Assembly (NCBI RefSeq): GCF_001542815.1
Contig: NZ_CP006992.1
Location: 4,655,501-4,719,500, forward strand
Direction: 5' to 3'
Source: Methylobacterium sp. AMS5
GTDB lineage: Bacteria; Pseudomonadota; Alphaproteobacteria; Rhizobiales; Beijerinckiaceae
DNA length: 64,000 bases
In this document: positions 54,219 to 61,783 of the stretch, piece after piece
Numbering within the stretch: the stretch's first letter is position 1
Layout: every line of letters begins with the position of its first letter
Notes under the pieces: model-generated
What the model saw: the letters and a program-made list of their open reading frames with translations, nothing else
What the model was told of the DNA's origin: nothing
The model's database searches: none
Position numbers and translations under genes: made by a program

Positions 54219-54402
54219 CCCGCTCTCCTCGTGGTCGAGGACAGGGATGCCGCGGTTGCTGACCCGCGGAGATGCGCCATGCCCGATATCGGCTATCGGG
54301 TGGCCGGCTTCATCTCGGAATGGTGGCTGACATCAAATCGGAACGCTGGCCGGCTTCGCGTCGGAATGGGTGGCCGGCTTCCGTCGGAGTCCGCACGCTG
54401 AG

Positions 54403-54643
54403 CGGCGGTCAGCAGGTTCGAGCCGCCCTGGCCTGTGTGCTCGGCAATGCGGTCCCGCCGCAACTCCTGCTTCTCGACGAGCCGACCAATCACCTCGACC
54501 TCGAAGCCGTCGAGGCGGTCGAGGCCGGGCTCGCTTCCTATGACGGCGCTCTTCTGGTCGTCAGTCACGACGAGGCTTTTCTCCGCGCGCTGGGCATCAC
54601 GCGGTGGCTCGCCCTCGACGATCTCGCCGACAAGTCCGGTTGA
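54403..54643 (+). pseudogene. ABC-F ATPase gene, 3' part (interrupted by IS21)
   Basis: Continues the second ABC domain exactly after the target duplication: signature remainder GGQQVRAALACVLGN, Walker B QLLLLDEPTNHLDLEAVEAV and switch His VVSHDEAFLRALG, ending at TGA 54641-54643. Joined with 50415-51775 the coding length is 1,602 bp with no gap or shift, so the insertion is recent and no decay has followed. Confidence 0.9.
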
Positions 54644-54672
54644 TCGGTCGTGCGAGCCGCGCCGGACCCGCG

Positions 54673-55974
54673 TCACGAGAGCGTGACGGCCGCCTCCAGG
54701 CCGCCGCCCGGGCGGTTGCTGAGCCTGAGCCGTCCGCCGATCGCGGCGGCAAGCTGATCGGCGATGGCGAGGCCGAGTCCGGTGCCGCCGGTCTCACGGC
54801 TGCGCGATCCCTCAAGCCGGACGAAGGGAAGCAGCACGGCATCGAGCTTGTCCGCGGGGATGCCGGGTCCACGATCCAGCACCGCGATGGTGATCCTGCC
54901 TTGAACGACCTGCAGATCCAGCTCTGCCCGGTTGGCATATCGGATCGCGTTATCGATCAGGTTCGTCAGGATCCGGCGCAGGGCTTGCGGGCGCGTCACG
55001 ATCGTCACCTCCGGCAGGCCGGAGACCGCGACGTCCCACCCTGTGTCCTGGTAGTCGAAGGCGATGCTCTCGAGAAAGGCGCGCAGATCGAGGCGGGTGG
55101 GTGGCTCGACGTCTCCGTGCACGCTGCGGGCGTAGGCAATCCCCTCGCGGACGAGCGTCTCGATCGCCTCGAGATCGCCGAGGATCCGGTCCTGTTCGGG
55201 GCCCTCGACGCCTGTCTCCACGCGCAACCGCATCCGGGTGATCGGTGTCTGGAGATCGTGGGAGATCGCCGCGAGGATGCGGACGCGTTCGTCGAGGTGG
55301 CGGGACACCCGCTGCTGCATGGCGTTGAGGGCTCGCGCGGCGCGCGCGACCTCATCGGGCCCTGCCTCCGCGAAAGGCGTGGCCGGTCGCCCCGGCTCCA
55401 GCGCGTCGGCGGCCTGCGCGAAGCGCGTCAGCGGCCGGACGGCGAGCCGCACGGCGAACCAGACGCAGGCGACGAGCACGAGCAGCTGCAGGGCCAGCGC
55501 GACGGGCAGCCACGATGCCACGGGCCGCAGGGTCGGCTGGACCGTGATGGTGAGGGCCGAGCTGTCACTCAGGGCGACGTGCCCCTGCAGTCGCACCGGC
55601 GACCCGGACACCGCATCGAACCGAACGGGGAAGCGCGGCTCCAGCGCGGCGCGCATCTCGTCCGCGATCATCGTCAGACGGGACGAGAGCGCCGCAGTCC
55701 CCGGCGAACCGGAGCCGAGCGCGAAGCGATAGGTCGGCCTTTCGAGGAGCGGGAGCCATTCGGACCGCTCGGCGGCCGGCAGGCGATCGAGTAGCGCGAC
55801 CGCGACGACGACGTCGCGCTGGAGCGTCGTCAGCATGACGGCGCGCGCCGTCTGGTCCCGCTCGGCTCTCGTGACCGCAAACGAGAGCAGCTGAGCGCTC
55901 AGGAGACCTGCGAGCAGGATCAGGAACAGGCGGCCCCGCAGGCTGCCCGGCCAAACCAGAAGGGATGCCATCAT
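54673..55974 (-). CDS. EnvZ/OmpR-type sensor histidine kinase, orphaned by its regulator's truncation
   Basis: Protein of 433 residues. Two membrane segments ([39 protein letters not shown]) flank a periplasmic domain of about 120 residues. A HAMP domain ([20 protein letters not shown]), HisKA ([20 protein letters not shown], phosphorylated His) and HATPase ([36 protein letters not shown]) follow. All catalytic boxes are intact. The ATG overlaps the stop of the regulator gene (ATGA). The regulator has lost its receiver, so phosphotransfer to its partner is impossible. Confidence 0.9.
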   Translation of the reverse strand: MMASLLVWPGSLRGRLFLILLAGLLSAQLLSFAVTRAERDQTARAVMLTTLQRDVVVAVALLDRLPAAERSEWLPLLERPTYRFALGSGSPGTAALSSRLTMIADEMRAALEPRFPVRFDAVSGSPVRLQGHVALSDSSALTITVQPTLRPVASWLPVALALQLLVLVACVWFAVRLAVRPLTRFAQAADALEPGRPATPFAEAGPDEVARAARALNAMQQRVSRHLDERVRILAAISHDLQTPITRMRLRVETGVEGPEQDRILGDLEAIETLVREGIAYARSVHGDVEPPTRLDLRAFLESIAFDYQDTGWDVAVSGLPEVTIVTRPQALRRILTNLIDNAIRYANRAELDLQVVQGRITIAVLDRGPGIPADKLDAVLLPFVRLEGSRSRETGGTGLGLAIADQLAAAIGGRLRLSNRPGGGLEAAVTLS

Positions 55975-56225
55975 CCCTCGCGCGCCTGCGCGATGGTAAT
56001 GGGCATGGCAAAGACATAGCCTTCGCTACGCACCGTCTTGATGTAGGCGGGCTCGCGGGCATCGTCCTTCAGCCGCTGCCGCAGGCGGCTGATGAGCAGG
56101 TCGACGGATCGGTCGAACAGTTCGGCATCACGGCCCTGTGTCAGGTTGAGCAACTGGTCGCGCGACAGGACCCGCTGCGGGTGATCAAGCAGCACGCGCA
56201 GCAGCCGGTACTCCGCGCCGCTGAT
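55971..56225 (-). pseudogene. OmpR-type response regulator, only the DNA-binding domain remains
   Basis: About 84 codons encode the winged helix: [36 protein letters not shown] (recognition helix) and [16 protein letters not shown]. Upstream of about 56,226 the reading frame runs antisense through IS630 DNA (to 56327), and the receiver domain with the phosphoacceptor Asp is absent. The wing domain itself has no stop or frameshift. Confidence 0.88.
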
Positions 56226-56582
56226 GGGCCGATCAACCGCGACGCCTTCCAGGCCTACGTCGATCAGGTTCTGGTGCCCGAACTCGGCCCCAGCGACATC
56301 GTCGTCATGGACAACCTTGGAAGCCACAAGGGGCCGGCCGTGCGTGCCGCGATCGCGGCAGCCGGCGCGCGGCTCTTGTTCCTCCCGCCCTACTCGCCCG
56401 ACTTCAACCCCATCGAGATGGCGTTCTCGAAGCTGAAGGCGCTCCTGCGCAAAGCGGCCGAGCGAACCGTCGAGGGATTGTGGTCGGCCATCGGACGCCT
56501 CGTCGACACCGTCACGCCAGACGAGTGCGCCAACTTCTTCGCCGCAGCAGGATACGAACCAGATTAAACCGAAAACGCTCTA
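56226..56582 (+). mobile_element. IS630-family transposase fragment, copy 2
   Basis: Encodes about 113 C-terminal residues of an IS630-type DDE transposase: [28 protein letters not shown] (second catalytic Asp region), [16 protein letters not shown] (Glu), stop 56565-56567, then the terminal repeat ending AACGCTCTA at 56582. It replaces the 5' half of the OmpR-type regulator gene. The last 251 bp is identical to 36009-36259. The 5' end of the element is missing. Confidence 0.87.
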
Positions 56583-56978
56583 ACTTCAAGCCTGGGCCAC
56601 CGAATGGGGGCAGGCCAGAGTGGGGCAGCGGCAAGAAGGATCGGTGGCGGCGCCTCCTCGCTGCAGCACGCTTGGATGCCTTCTCCAGCGCGCCCGCACT
56701 CACGGACTGCCGACCCGTCGAGCTCGGCAGCCTTGAGGCACTCTCAACGATGCGACATCGAGAGCGGGTGGATCGGGGGACGGCGCCCGTCTCACGGATC
56801 GCGGCTGAGGCGGATCGCCTCGCTCGCCGGGTTGCGGCTGAAGTCCATTGGGGGACAGCCCGCGATGTTGATCCGAAGACGGCGCAGGGAGGCGAGAATG
56901 CGCGACTTCGTCAGATCCCGCCCGGTTTCGACCAGGTGGCGCGGTCGCGCATGCTCGGCCCCCACTCTCGGCGTCCCA
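56583..56978. other. Region between IS remnants, no gene called
   Basis: High-GC frames on both strands, but no recognisable domain and no good start. It probably consists of old mobile-element debris. Confidence 0.45.
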
Positions 56979-57176
56979 AGCTTGAACGGGCGCTTGTGCG
57001 ACAAGTGCCTGAACGAGCATCTGTTCCAGGGCCTGCCGGCGGTCCGGACCAACATTGAGGCGTGGTGGGTGGACTACAACACCTGCCGCCCCTTCACGAG
57101 CCTCAGCAGACTCACCCCGAACACGTTCGCCACCCAGTCCAGACAGGACCAGAACCAGAACGGACTCTGGTTATGA
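56979..57176 (+). pseudogene. IS3-family transposase C-terminal remnant
   Basis: From about 56,979 the frame reads SLNGRLCDKCLNEHLFQGL, IEAWWVDYNTCRPFTSLSRL, TPNTFA and ends NGLWL. This matches the end of IS3-group OrfB integrases (the F-N-G-x-x-R-D-E-C-L-N-E block and the D-Y-N-x-x-R-P-H-S-S-L-x-x-x-T-P block). Key residues are altered (Cys/Lys for Asp-Glu, Phe for His), and the first two-thirds is absent. Confidence 0.75.
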
Positions 57177-57217
57177 ACGGGGGCAAGCAGGGACAAGGTC
57201 AGTCTCCATCGAATCAA

Positions 57218-58672
57218 TCAGAGCCTCGCCGCTTGCACGTGCATCCAATCGAAGTCTCTGGCGCGGCCGAGGCTGAGCCAGCCCTCTTCCTCCCAGAACT
57301 CCCAGAACTTGGCTGCATCGGGCTTTGCGAGGCGCGCCTGGCGATGGCTCCAGCGCAACTGGTTGCGACCAGGATCGAAGTCTATGGCGATAGCCCAGGA
57401 ATGCATAGACCAAGCCGAGCCGCCCCTTATTGGCCGAGGCGGTTTGGCGAGGCAGCCGCCGAAAAGGTTTACACCGATATCCTCAACTCCATCGTCGCCA
57501 TAATGGCCGTACACTTTCTCGAACACACGGGCGGCACTGTCATAGACTTTCTCATGGATCATAAAGCCGGTTACCTCTTGTCTGAGATCCCATGCGATCT
57601 TCATCTTAAATGGTAGCGTGAGCCTCTTCAAAGACAAGTTTTCAAACGACCCGAAGAAGCCTTTCACATCCCTCTGGAGGGGCCATCTCGTAATGGTTGT
57701 GATAACAGGCGGAGGGGGCGTCGGCGGAAGTTCATCAAGCTCATCGCGCCAAGTCTCCAGCGACAAGCCGTTCTTCTTCCGATTAAAGTTCTCGAAGGCA
57801 GCCTTTGTCCGCGAGCCAAAGAGACCGTCGATGCTACCGACGTCGATATCGAGTTCACGGCAGATCAACTGACCAAGCGCGATTTTACGGCGCGAGAGCG
57901 GCCAAGCTGGCCAGTTAGCTCCAACTGTGGCGGCTTGTTTCGTAAGCAGCGCATCAAGTGCGGCAACGGACTTCGGGCCGAACAGACCATCGATATCGCC
58001 AGTGTAAACCTCCCATTCCGTGAGCGCAGCCTGAAGATCCTCGTCGTCGAGTGCCGATTGCGGGATGCTCGAAACCGGCGGCGGCTCCGACACAACGTCT
58101 GTGCCGGCTGTCCGATCAACCCGACCATCCTTGAATGTCCAAGATACTGGGTAGGGTTGTAGCGCCATCGCCATGACGTTGTTTAGCCTGTTGCGCCAGC
58201 CACGGATGAAGTGCTGCGATTGAGGGCGGCTGAGGTAACGGCTCTTTCGCGCGTCAGCTAGCTTCATTGCAAGGTCAAGCAGCGCGTCCTGGGTCGCCGC
58301 CTGCGCCATGACGGCGTTGATCGTGCCATCTCCTATTTTGCCGCTTGGTGCGACTTCCACCGCCTTCTGGAGCATGCGCACCATATTGGGAGCACCGTGA
58401 TTGACTGCTCCATCCATAATAATGAAGTCGATTGGTGGAGGCAGCCGATCGCCATGGATTTTCGTCCAATAACGATGCCAAAAGATTTCAATCGCTTCCT
58501 CCTCCGTAAGGTTCTTGACCTCGTTTGGGGTGACACTTGCCACTCCTCGCCACTCAGCTAGTACCTCGTGCGTAATTCCGAAATTTGTGGCGCCGCCGGG
58601 ATCGTGAGGATGTTTGACGTAGCCGCCCTCCCACTTGAGTACTGTCTGCATTATCTCGTTGAAACGATTCAT
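57218..58672 (-). CDS. Multidomain endolysin-like protein: GH108 muramidase + PG-binding + M15 peptidase
   Basis: Protein of 484 residues. Residues 1-85: GH108 muramidase with catalytic Glu in LKWEGGYVKHPHDPGGATNF. Residues about 95-165: PG_binding_3. Residues about 205-310: two peptidoglycan-binding repeats (YTGDIDGLFGPKSVAALDAL; IDVGSIDGLFGSRTKAAFEN). Residues about 330-484: an M15/VanY-like D,D-peptidase (SMHSWAIAIDFDPGRNQL with metal His/Asp, and FDWMHVQAARL with the last His). There is no signal peptide or holin next to it. ATG 58672 has GGGAG upstream. A muramidase and peptidase in one chain would cut both glycan and peptide. Base composition is lower in GC than the core genes. Confidence 0.83.
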   Translation of the reverse strand: MNRFNEIMQTVLKWEGGYVKHPHDPGGATNFGITHEVLAEWRGVASVTPNEVKNLTEEEAIEIFWHRYWTKIHGDRLPPPIDFIIMDGAVNHGAPNMVRMLQKAVEVAPSGKIGDGTINAVMAQAATQDALLDLAMKLADARKSRYLSRPQSQHFIRGWRNRLNNVMAMALQPYPVSWTFKDGRVDRTAGTDVVSEPPPVSSIPQSALDDEDLQAALTEWEVYTGDIDGLFGPKSVAALDALLTKQAATVGANWPAWPLSRRKIALGQLICRELDIDVGSIDGLFGSRTKAAFENFNRKKNGLSLETWRDELDELPPTPPPPVITTITRWPLQRDVKGFFGSFENLSLKRLTLPFKMKIAWDLRQEVTGFMIHEKVYDSAARVFEKVYGHYGDDGVEDIGVNLFGGCLAKPPRPIRGGSAWSMHSWAIAIDFDPGRNQLRWSHRQARLAKPDAAKFWEFWEEEGWLSLGRARDFDWMHVQAARL

Positions 58673-59071
58673 GGCCGATCTCCCGTGGCTCTTCGCGTTT
58701 ATCCTTCAAATTGAGACTGTTGTGCTTAGCAATATCACGAGTATACGCGATTTGTTCATGAGGCTCGAATATTATCGGGATCGAACCCAGGTAAAATCAT
58801 GTGTAGACACGCCGACTCCGGGGCCATTAGGACAATCGCCTCCACGACCATAATCTCACCTGCGCCGGCCGTTTCGACTGTGAAAGACTTAACGTTGTTG
58901 GCACTGCCGGTGACCGTAATTCTGTCGTTTCACCGAAAGATGTTAAGGCCTTTACCGGCCTCCGGGGTGCGTTCGCCCGCCGGTGACTGATATTGAAATT
59001 GACTTACCGTCTAGTTTTGGCTGTGAGACACGCCCCCCCCGTAGAAGACCGATTGAGTACTCAGACCGGAG
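58673..59071. other. Intergenic region without a supported gene
   Basis: Moderate GC, with a run of eight or more C near 59,032-59,040. One minus-strand frame of about 55 codons (58,760-58,925) reads like protein (SFTVETAGAGEIMVVEAIVL) but is bounded by a stop and lacks a clear start, so it may be a relic. It probably contains the endolysin promoter. Confidence 0.4.
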
Positions 59072-59377
59072 TCAACACCTTGTCGTGAGCGGCGAATCGT
59101 AGCAGCGGCTGGCCTGCACGGGGTGAAGCGGTGCGCAGAGGATCTGATTGACGTAGGCGTATCGCAGCCGGTGTGTTGAGACTTCACCCAAGAGTGTGAG
59201 CAGCGTCCGGTTGCGCGGGCTTGGCTCCAGTGCCAGGACGCGCAGGACGTCGGCCTCGTCGACGATGCGCTTGGCCAGCGCGTTCTTTACGAACGGCGCT
59301 TCCAAGGCAGCTCCAACATCCAGGACCAAGTTGCCGGTCTGAGCCGCGGAGGAGAACGGCGAGTTCATCACTGCCAT
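59072..59377 (-). pseudogene. XerC/D-type recombinase remnant
   Basis: A 101-codon frame. Its middle, APFVKNALAKRIVDEADVLR and LALEPSPRNRTLLTLL, matches the region just before the first catalytic Arg of XerC/XerD-type recombinases (usual text A-x-R-I-L-x-E-x-x-V-x-x-L...P-R-N-x-x-L-L-x-L-L-Y). After LLTLL the similarity stops, and none of the catalytic residues remain. It is a decayed integrase core, possibly the third recombinase in this region. Confidence 0.5.
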
Positions 59378-59698
59378 CGCGTCCTCTCGTGTAGCCGAAG
59401 CGCGACCGTTGAGACTGTCGACATAGTCTTATATTGCCCTGGGCGTGATGGCCGCCAGCCCTTTGCAGACATGGCGTAGAAAATTCTCCGTCTGTCGACA
59501 GTTATGGCGGCTTATGTGCGGGCTCGTCTGGCGGCCAAGTAAGAGTGCGACGAGAGCGATGGGTCCGTCAAATTGGATGGCTGCTGGAAGTGCGGTGAAG
59601 CAAGTGCGGTGCTCATCAACCGATCTTCACGCCATAGAGAACGGCCAGTGTCGCCAAGACACCCGCCCAAATTTTTCCCGCCAGCTCCTGGCTGCGGA
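59378..59698. other. Intergenic region, nothing supported
   Basis: No frame on either strand has both a start signal and a recognisable product. The plus-strand frame starting 59445 is a mirror of GC-rich minus-strand sequence. Confidence 0.4.
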
Positions 59699-59944
59699 TC
59701 ATATTGTTTGTGCTGTCCGGATCTTCGGGGCGAAGATAACCCATTCAAGGAAAAACCACGTCGGCGGGATGATCGCCCAGCCACAGAGTAGGTAAGCCAG
59801 CTTACTTCGGCTGTCTTCGGATGCTTTTTCAAGACCAGGAACGGTCGGCACCACCTCGTACCAGATCCATCCTGTAACGATGATGGCGATAGCAACCAAG
59901 AACAGGCCACCGCACTGCCGCAATTGAGCCTTCCACTTCTCCAT
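59699..59944 (-). CDS. Small two-helix membrane protein
   Basis: Protein of 81 residues from ATG 59944 (93 from ATG 59980). It has two hydrophobic segments (GGLFLVAIAIIVTGWIWYEV and LLCGWAIIPPTWFFLEWVIF) separated by a charged loop (EKASEDSRSKLAY). No family recognised. It lies about 380 bp downstream of the SIR2 operon and on the same strand, so it could be a membrane partner, but the gap argues for its own promoter. Confidence 0.5.
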   Translation of the reverse strand: MEKWKAQLRQCGGLFLVAIAIIVTGWIWYEVVPTVPGLEKASEDSRSKLAYLLCGWAIIPPTWFFLEWVIFAPKIRTAQTI

Positions 59945-60325
59945 TGCAGCGCACCCATCAAATGAGAGGTAAATACTCATATCTCACGCTAAAATCGGCT
60001 TTTAGTAAATACTAGAACGCCTGCGGATAGCGCAATAATTGCACGTGAAAAATATTGGATAATATACTCATGGGCAACAATCCTCCCCCGAAAGGTTGCA
60101 TGCCCTCATTCCAATGAACGCGGATTGGGAGCGGTTAGACTATAGGAGCACCGCAATACGGCGGACAGTTCCGGATGGCCACCGCGCTCGTGCTGCTACC
60201 CTCTCAAATTTGCGCGTGCCGATGACGCTGTGATTGGAGTAAAACTCGATGCGATCGAGAAGCGATTTGCTCGGATCAGAGCCGTGGAACGGGCCCGAAG
60301 ATCGAACTTTGGGCGTAAGGCAGCG
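59945..60325. other. AT-richer intergenic region after the SIR2 gene
   Basis: No gene supported. The stretch 59,980-60,080 is AT-rich and may hold the promoter of the small membrane protein. Confidence 0.4.
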
Positions 60326-61783
60326 TCAACTCTCTCGAAACCACGTCGGAAAGCGGTTGTCGTCCGACAGATCCAATTCTAGCCGCGTGCCGCGGAATTC
60401 CGCGCCGACGGTGAAGGCACCCACCGCCTCAACTGTGGTGTGAGCGCGCCCCTCGCTGATCGCGACCGTTTCATGTTCTGGCGTGAAGGTTGGATGGTAG
60501 TAGAAGGTGACAGAACCTTCGAACTGCACGCCTCGGTCCGGCCGCACCTCGAGGTCGAACTCCACCCAGGAAGAGCGCTTCCTGATGCGGCTGACCCGAA
60601 GCTTAAGTCCGTCGCGCGTTGGCGAGCCGCCGAAGGCGCCTTTGTGGGGGTCGAGATTGAATAGATCCTCGCCGTCGAGCTCCACGCCCGGCGGCACGAG
60701 GTTGTCGCTGCCGACAGGGACGACAAGGGTGTCGCCGTTCGTAGCGCGGCTGATCTCCTGTGTTAGCGCAGCGCCCGCGCGCAAGGATGCGCGTGTTGCA
60801 GAATCGGGGGCATTGTGCCTCGGCGGCGCCGCTTGACCGATCGCCTCGAGCAGTTTCAACAAGTTGTCATGGCGGTAGGACTTACCGTCAACTGACGGGA
60901 CGATACGGTAAAAGACGGTCTGCAGTCCAAACTTCCCCTCCATACGCCGCCGAATTAGATCCCGCTCTGCGACCGTCCTGTAACCGAATAAGGCGAAATG
61001 ACGGGCTGGGGACCTCTGGTTACCAGTGGCCGGGATGGGCAGCAGGTTCGCGGCACGCCGAGGCAGGCTAAAGAGAACTTCGCGCATGATCTGACCGAGG
61101 TCAGGATCGTTCATCGAAAATCCAACGAATACGATCGGCTGTGTCATGAAGAGCGCGATCAGGCGTCGTCGGTTCTCTTCGCGAAGGTAGGTGCGGCTGT
61201 AGTCGCTCTCCCTGAGGACGATGCTGGCAGGATCGCTCTCGTGTCCGTGCAGGTAGACAATCGATATATCAGAGACACCCTCGGCCAGATCAGCAAAGAA
61301 ATCCTGCACTTCATCGTCACGACTCCACAAAACCCGCTTGACCTTGTGATGTGGATAAGCTTGCCGGAACGCATCCTCAGCACAGGTTTCGAAGTTGGTT
61401 GTCAGGACGTGCCGAAAGCCAATGCGGGCGATGAGGTGATGGGGCTCGGCAGGTGGGCGCTGCGCGAAGGTCCGGCTGAGGAAGGCGTAAAAAGTCGGGC
61501 CGCCAAGGGCATTGTGGTACTCCTCGGCCTGCCAAGCCGGGTCCTGCAGGTCTTGGACGACACCTGCGACCTTCGGTGCGACGGCGCGAGAGCTCTGGTC
61601 GCGCAGCTCTTTCTGAAATTGCTGCAGCAACTGGGACCACGTCGGATATCCGGAACCAATACTTGCGCCCGCGCCGATCAACGCGAGCGGCCTTACCCGC
61701 TGCATCTTGGCGATCAATGCTTCGAATTGCCCGTCTTGGTCGAAGGGCGCCAGCCTATCGGAAAGGGCTAGGTCGGCGCTCAT
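60326..61783 (-). CDS. SIR2-like NADase/deacylase with C-terminal YEATS-like domain
   Basis: Protein of 485 residues, soluble. Residues about 25-290: SIR2_2-type domain with the NAD-binding GAGASIGSGYPTW (38-50), TTNFE (128-132), YLHGH (177-181, candidate catalytic His179) and GFSMNDPDLGQIM (221-233). Residues about 325-390: linker. Residues about 395-485: beta-sandwich with FDLEVRPDRGVQFEGSVTFY, HPTF (430-433), VGAFTVGAEF and LELDLSDD, a pattern like prokaryotic YEATS domains. SIR2_2 proteins in defence systems deplete NAD on infection. The ATG overlaps the stop of the CHAT gene (ATGA), so synthesis is coupled. The effector role is inferred; the SIR2 motifs are seen. Confidence 0.87.
   Translation of the reverse strand: MSADLALSDRLAPFDQDGQFEALIAKMQRVRPLALIGAGASIGSGYPTWSQLLQQFQKELRDQSSRAVAPKVAGVVQDLQDPAWQAEEYHNALGGPTFYAFLSRTFAQRPPAEPHHLIARIGFRHVLTTNFETCAEDAFRQAYPHHKVKRVLWSRDDEVQDFFADLAEGVSDISIVYLHGHESDPASIVLRESDYSRTYLREENRRRLIALFMTQPIVFVGFSMNDPDLGQIMREVLFSLPRRAANLLPIPATGNQRSPARHFALFGYRTVAERDLIRRRMEGKFGLQTVFYRIVPSVDGKSYRHDNLLKLLEAIGQAAPPRHNAPDSATRASLRAGAALTQEISRATNGDTLVVPVGSDNLVPPGVELDGEDLFNLDPHKGAFGGSPTRDGLKLRVSRIRKRSSWVEFDLEVRPDRGVQFEGSVTFYYHPTFTPEHETVAISEGRAHTTVEAVGAFTVGAEFRGTRLELDLSDDNRFPTWFRES

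Larger units (their letters stand above)
51776..54395 (-). mobile_element. IS21-family insertion sequence, complete (2,620 bp)
   Basis: Ends match as imperfect inverted repeats: TGCGTATTCCGACG at 51776 and, on the other strand from 54395, TGCGGACTCCGACG. A direct duplication of CGCTGAG flanks the element (51769-51775 and 54396-54402), 7 bp, within the IS21 range. It carries intact istA and istB. Multiple subterminal repeats of the type ATTCCGA-x-GAAGCCGGCCA lie inside both ends, as known for this family. Confidence 0.93.

Noticed and set aside
57218..58672. Prophage call based on the endolysin-like gene
   Set aside because: No capsid, tail, terminase, holin or phage repressor gene within the visible region; a single lysin gene does not support a prophage.
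58760..58800. tRNA-like T-arm (GGGTTCGATCCC) on the minus strand
   Set aside because: Only three stem pairs match, and no acceptor or anticodon arm can be built around it.
59445..59795. 116-codon plus-strand frame
   Set aside because: Overlaps the small membrane protein antisense, no ribosome site, and low-complexity sequence.
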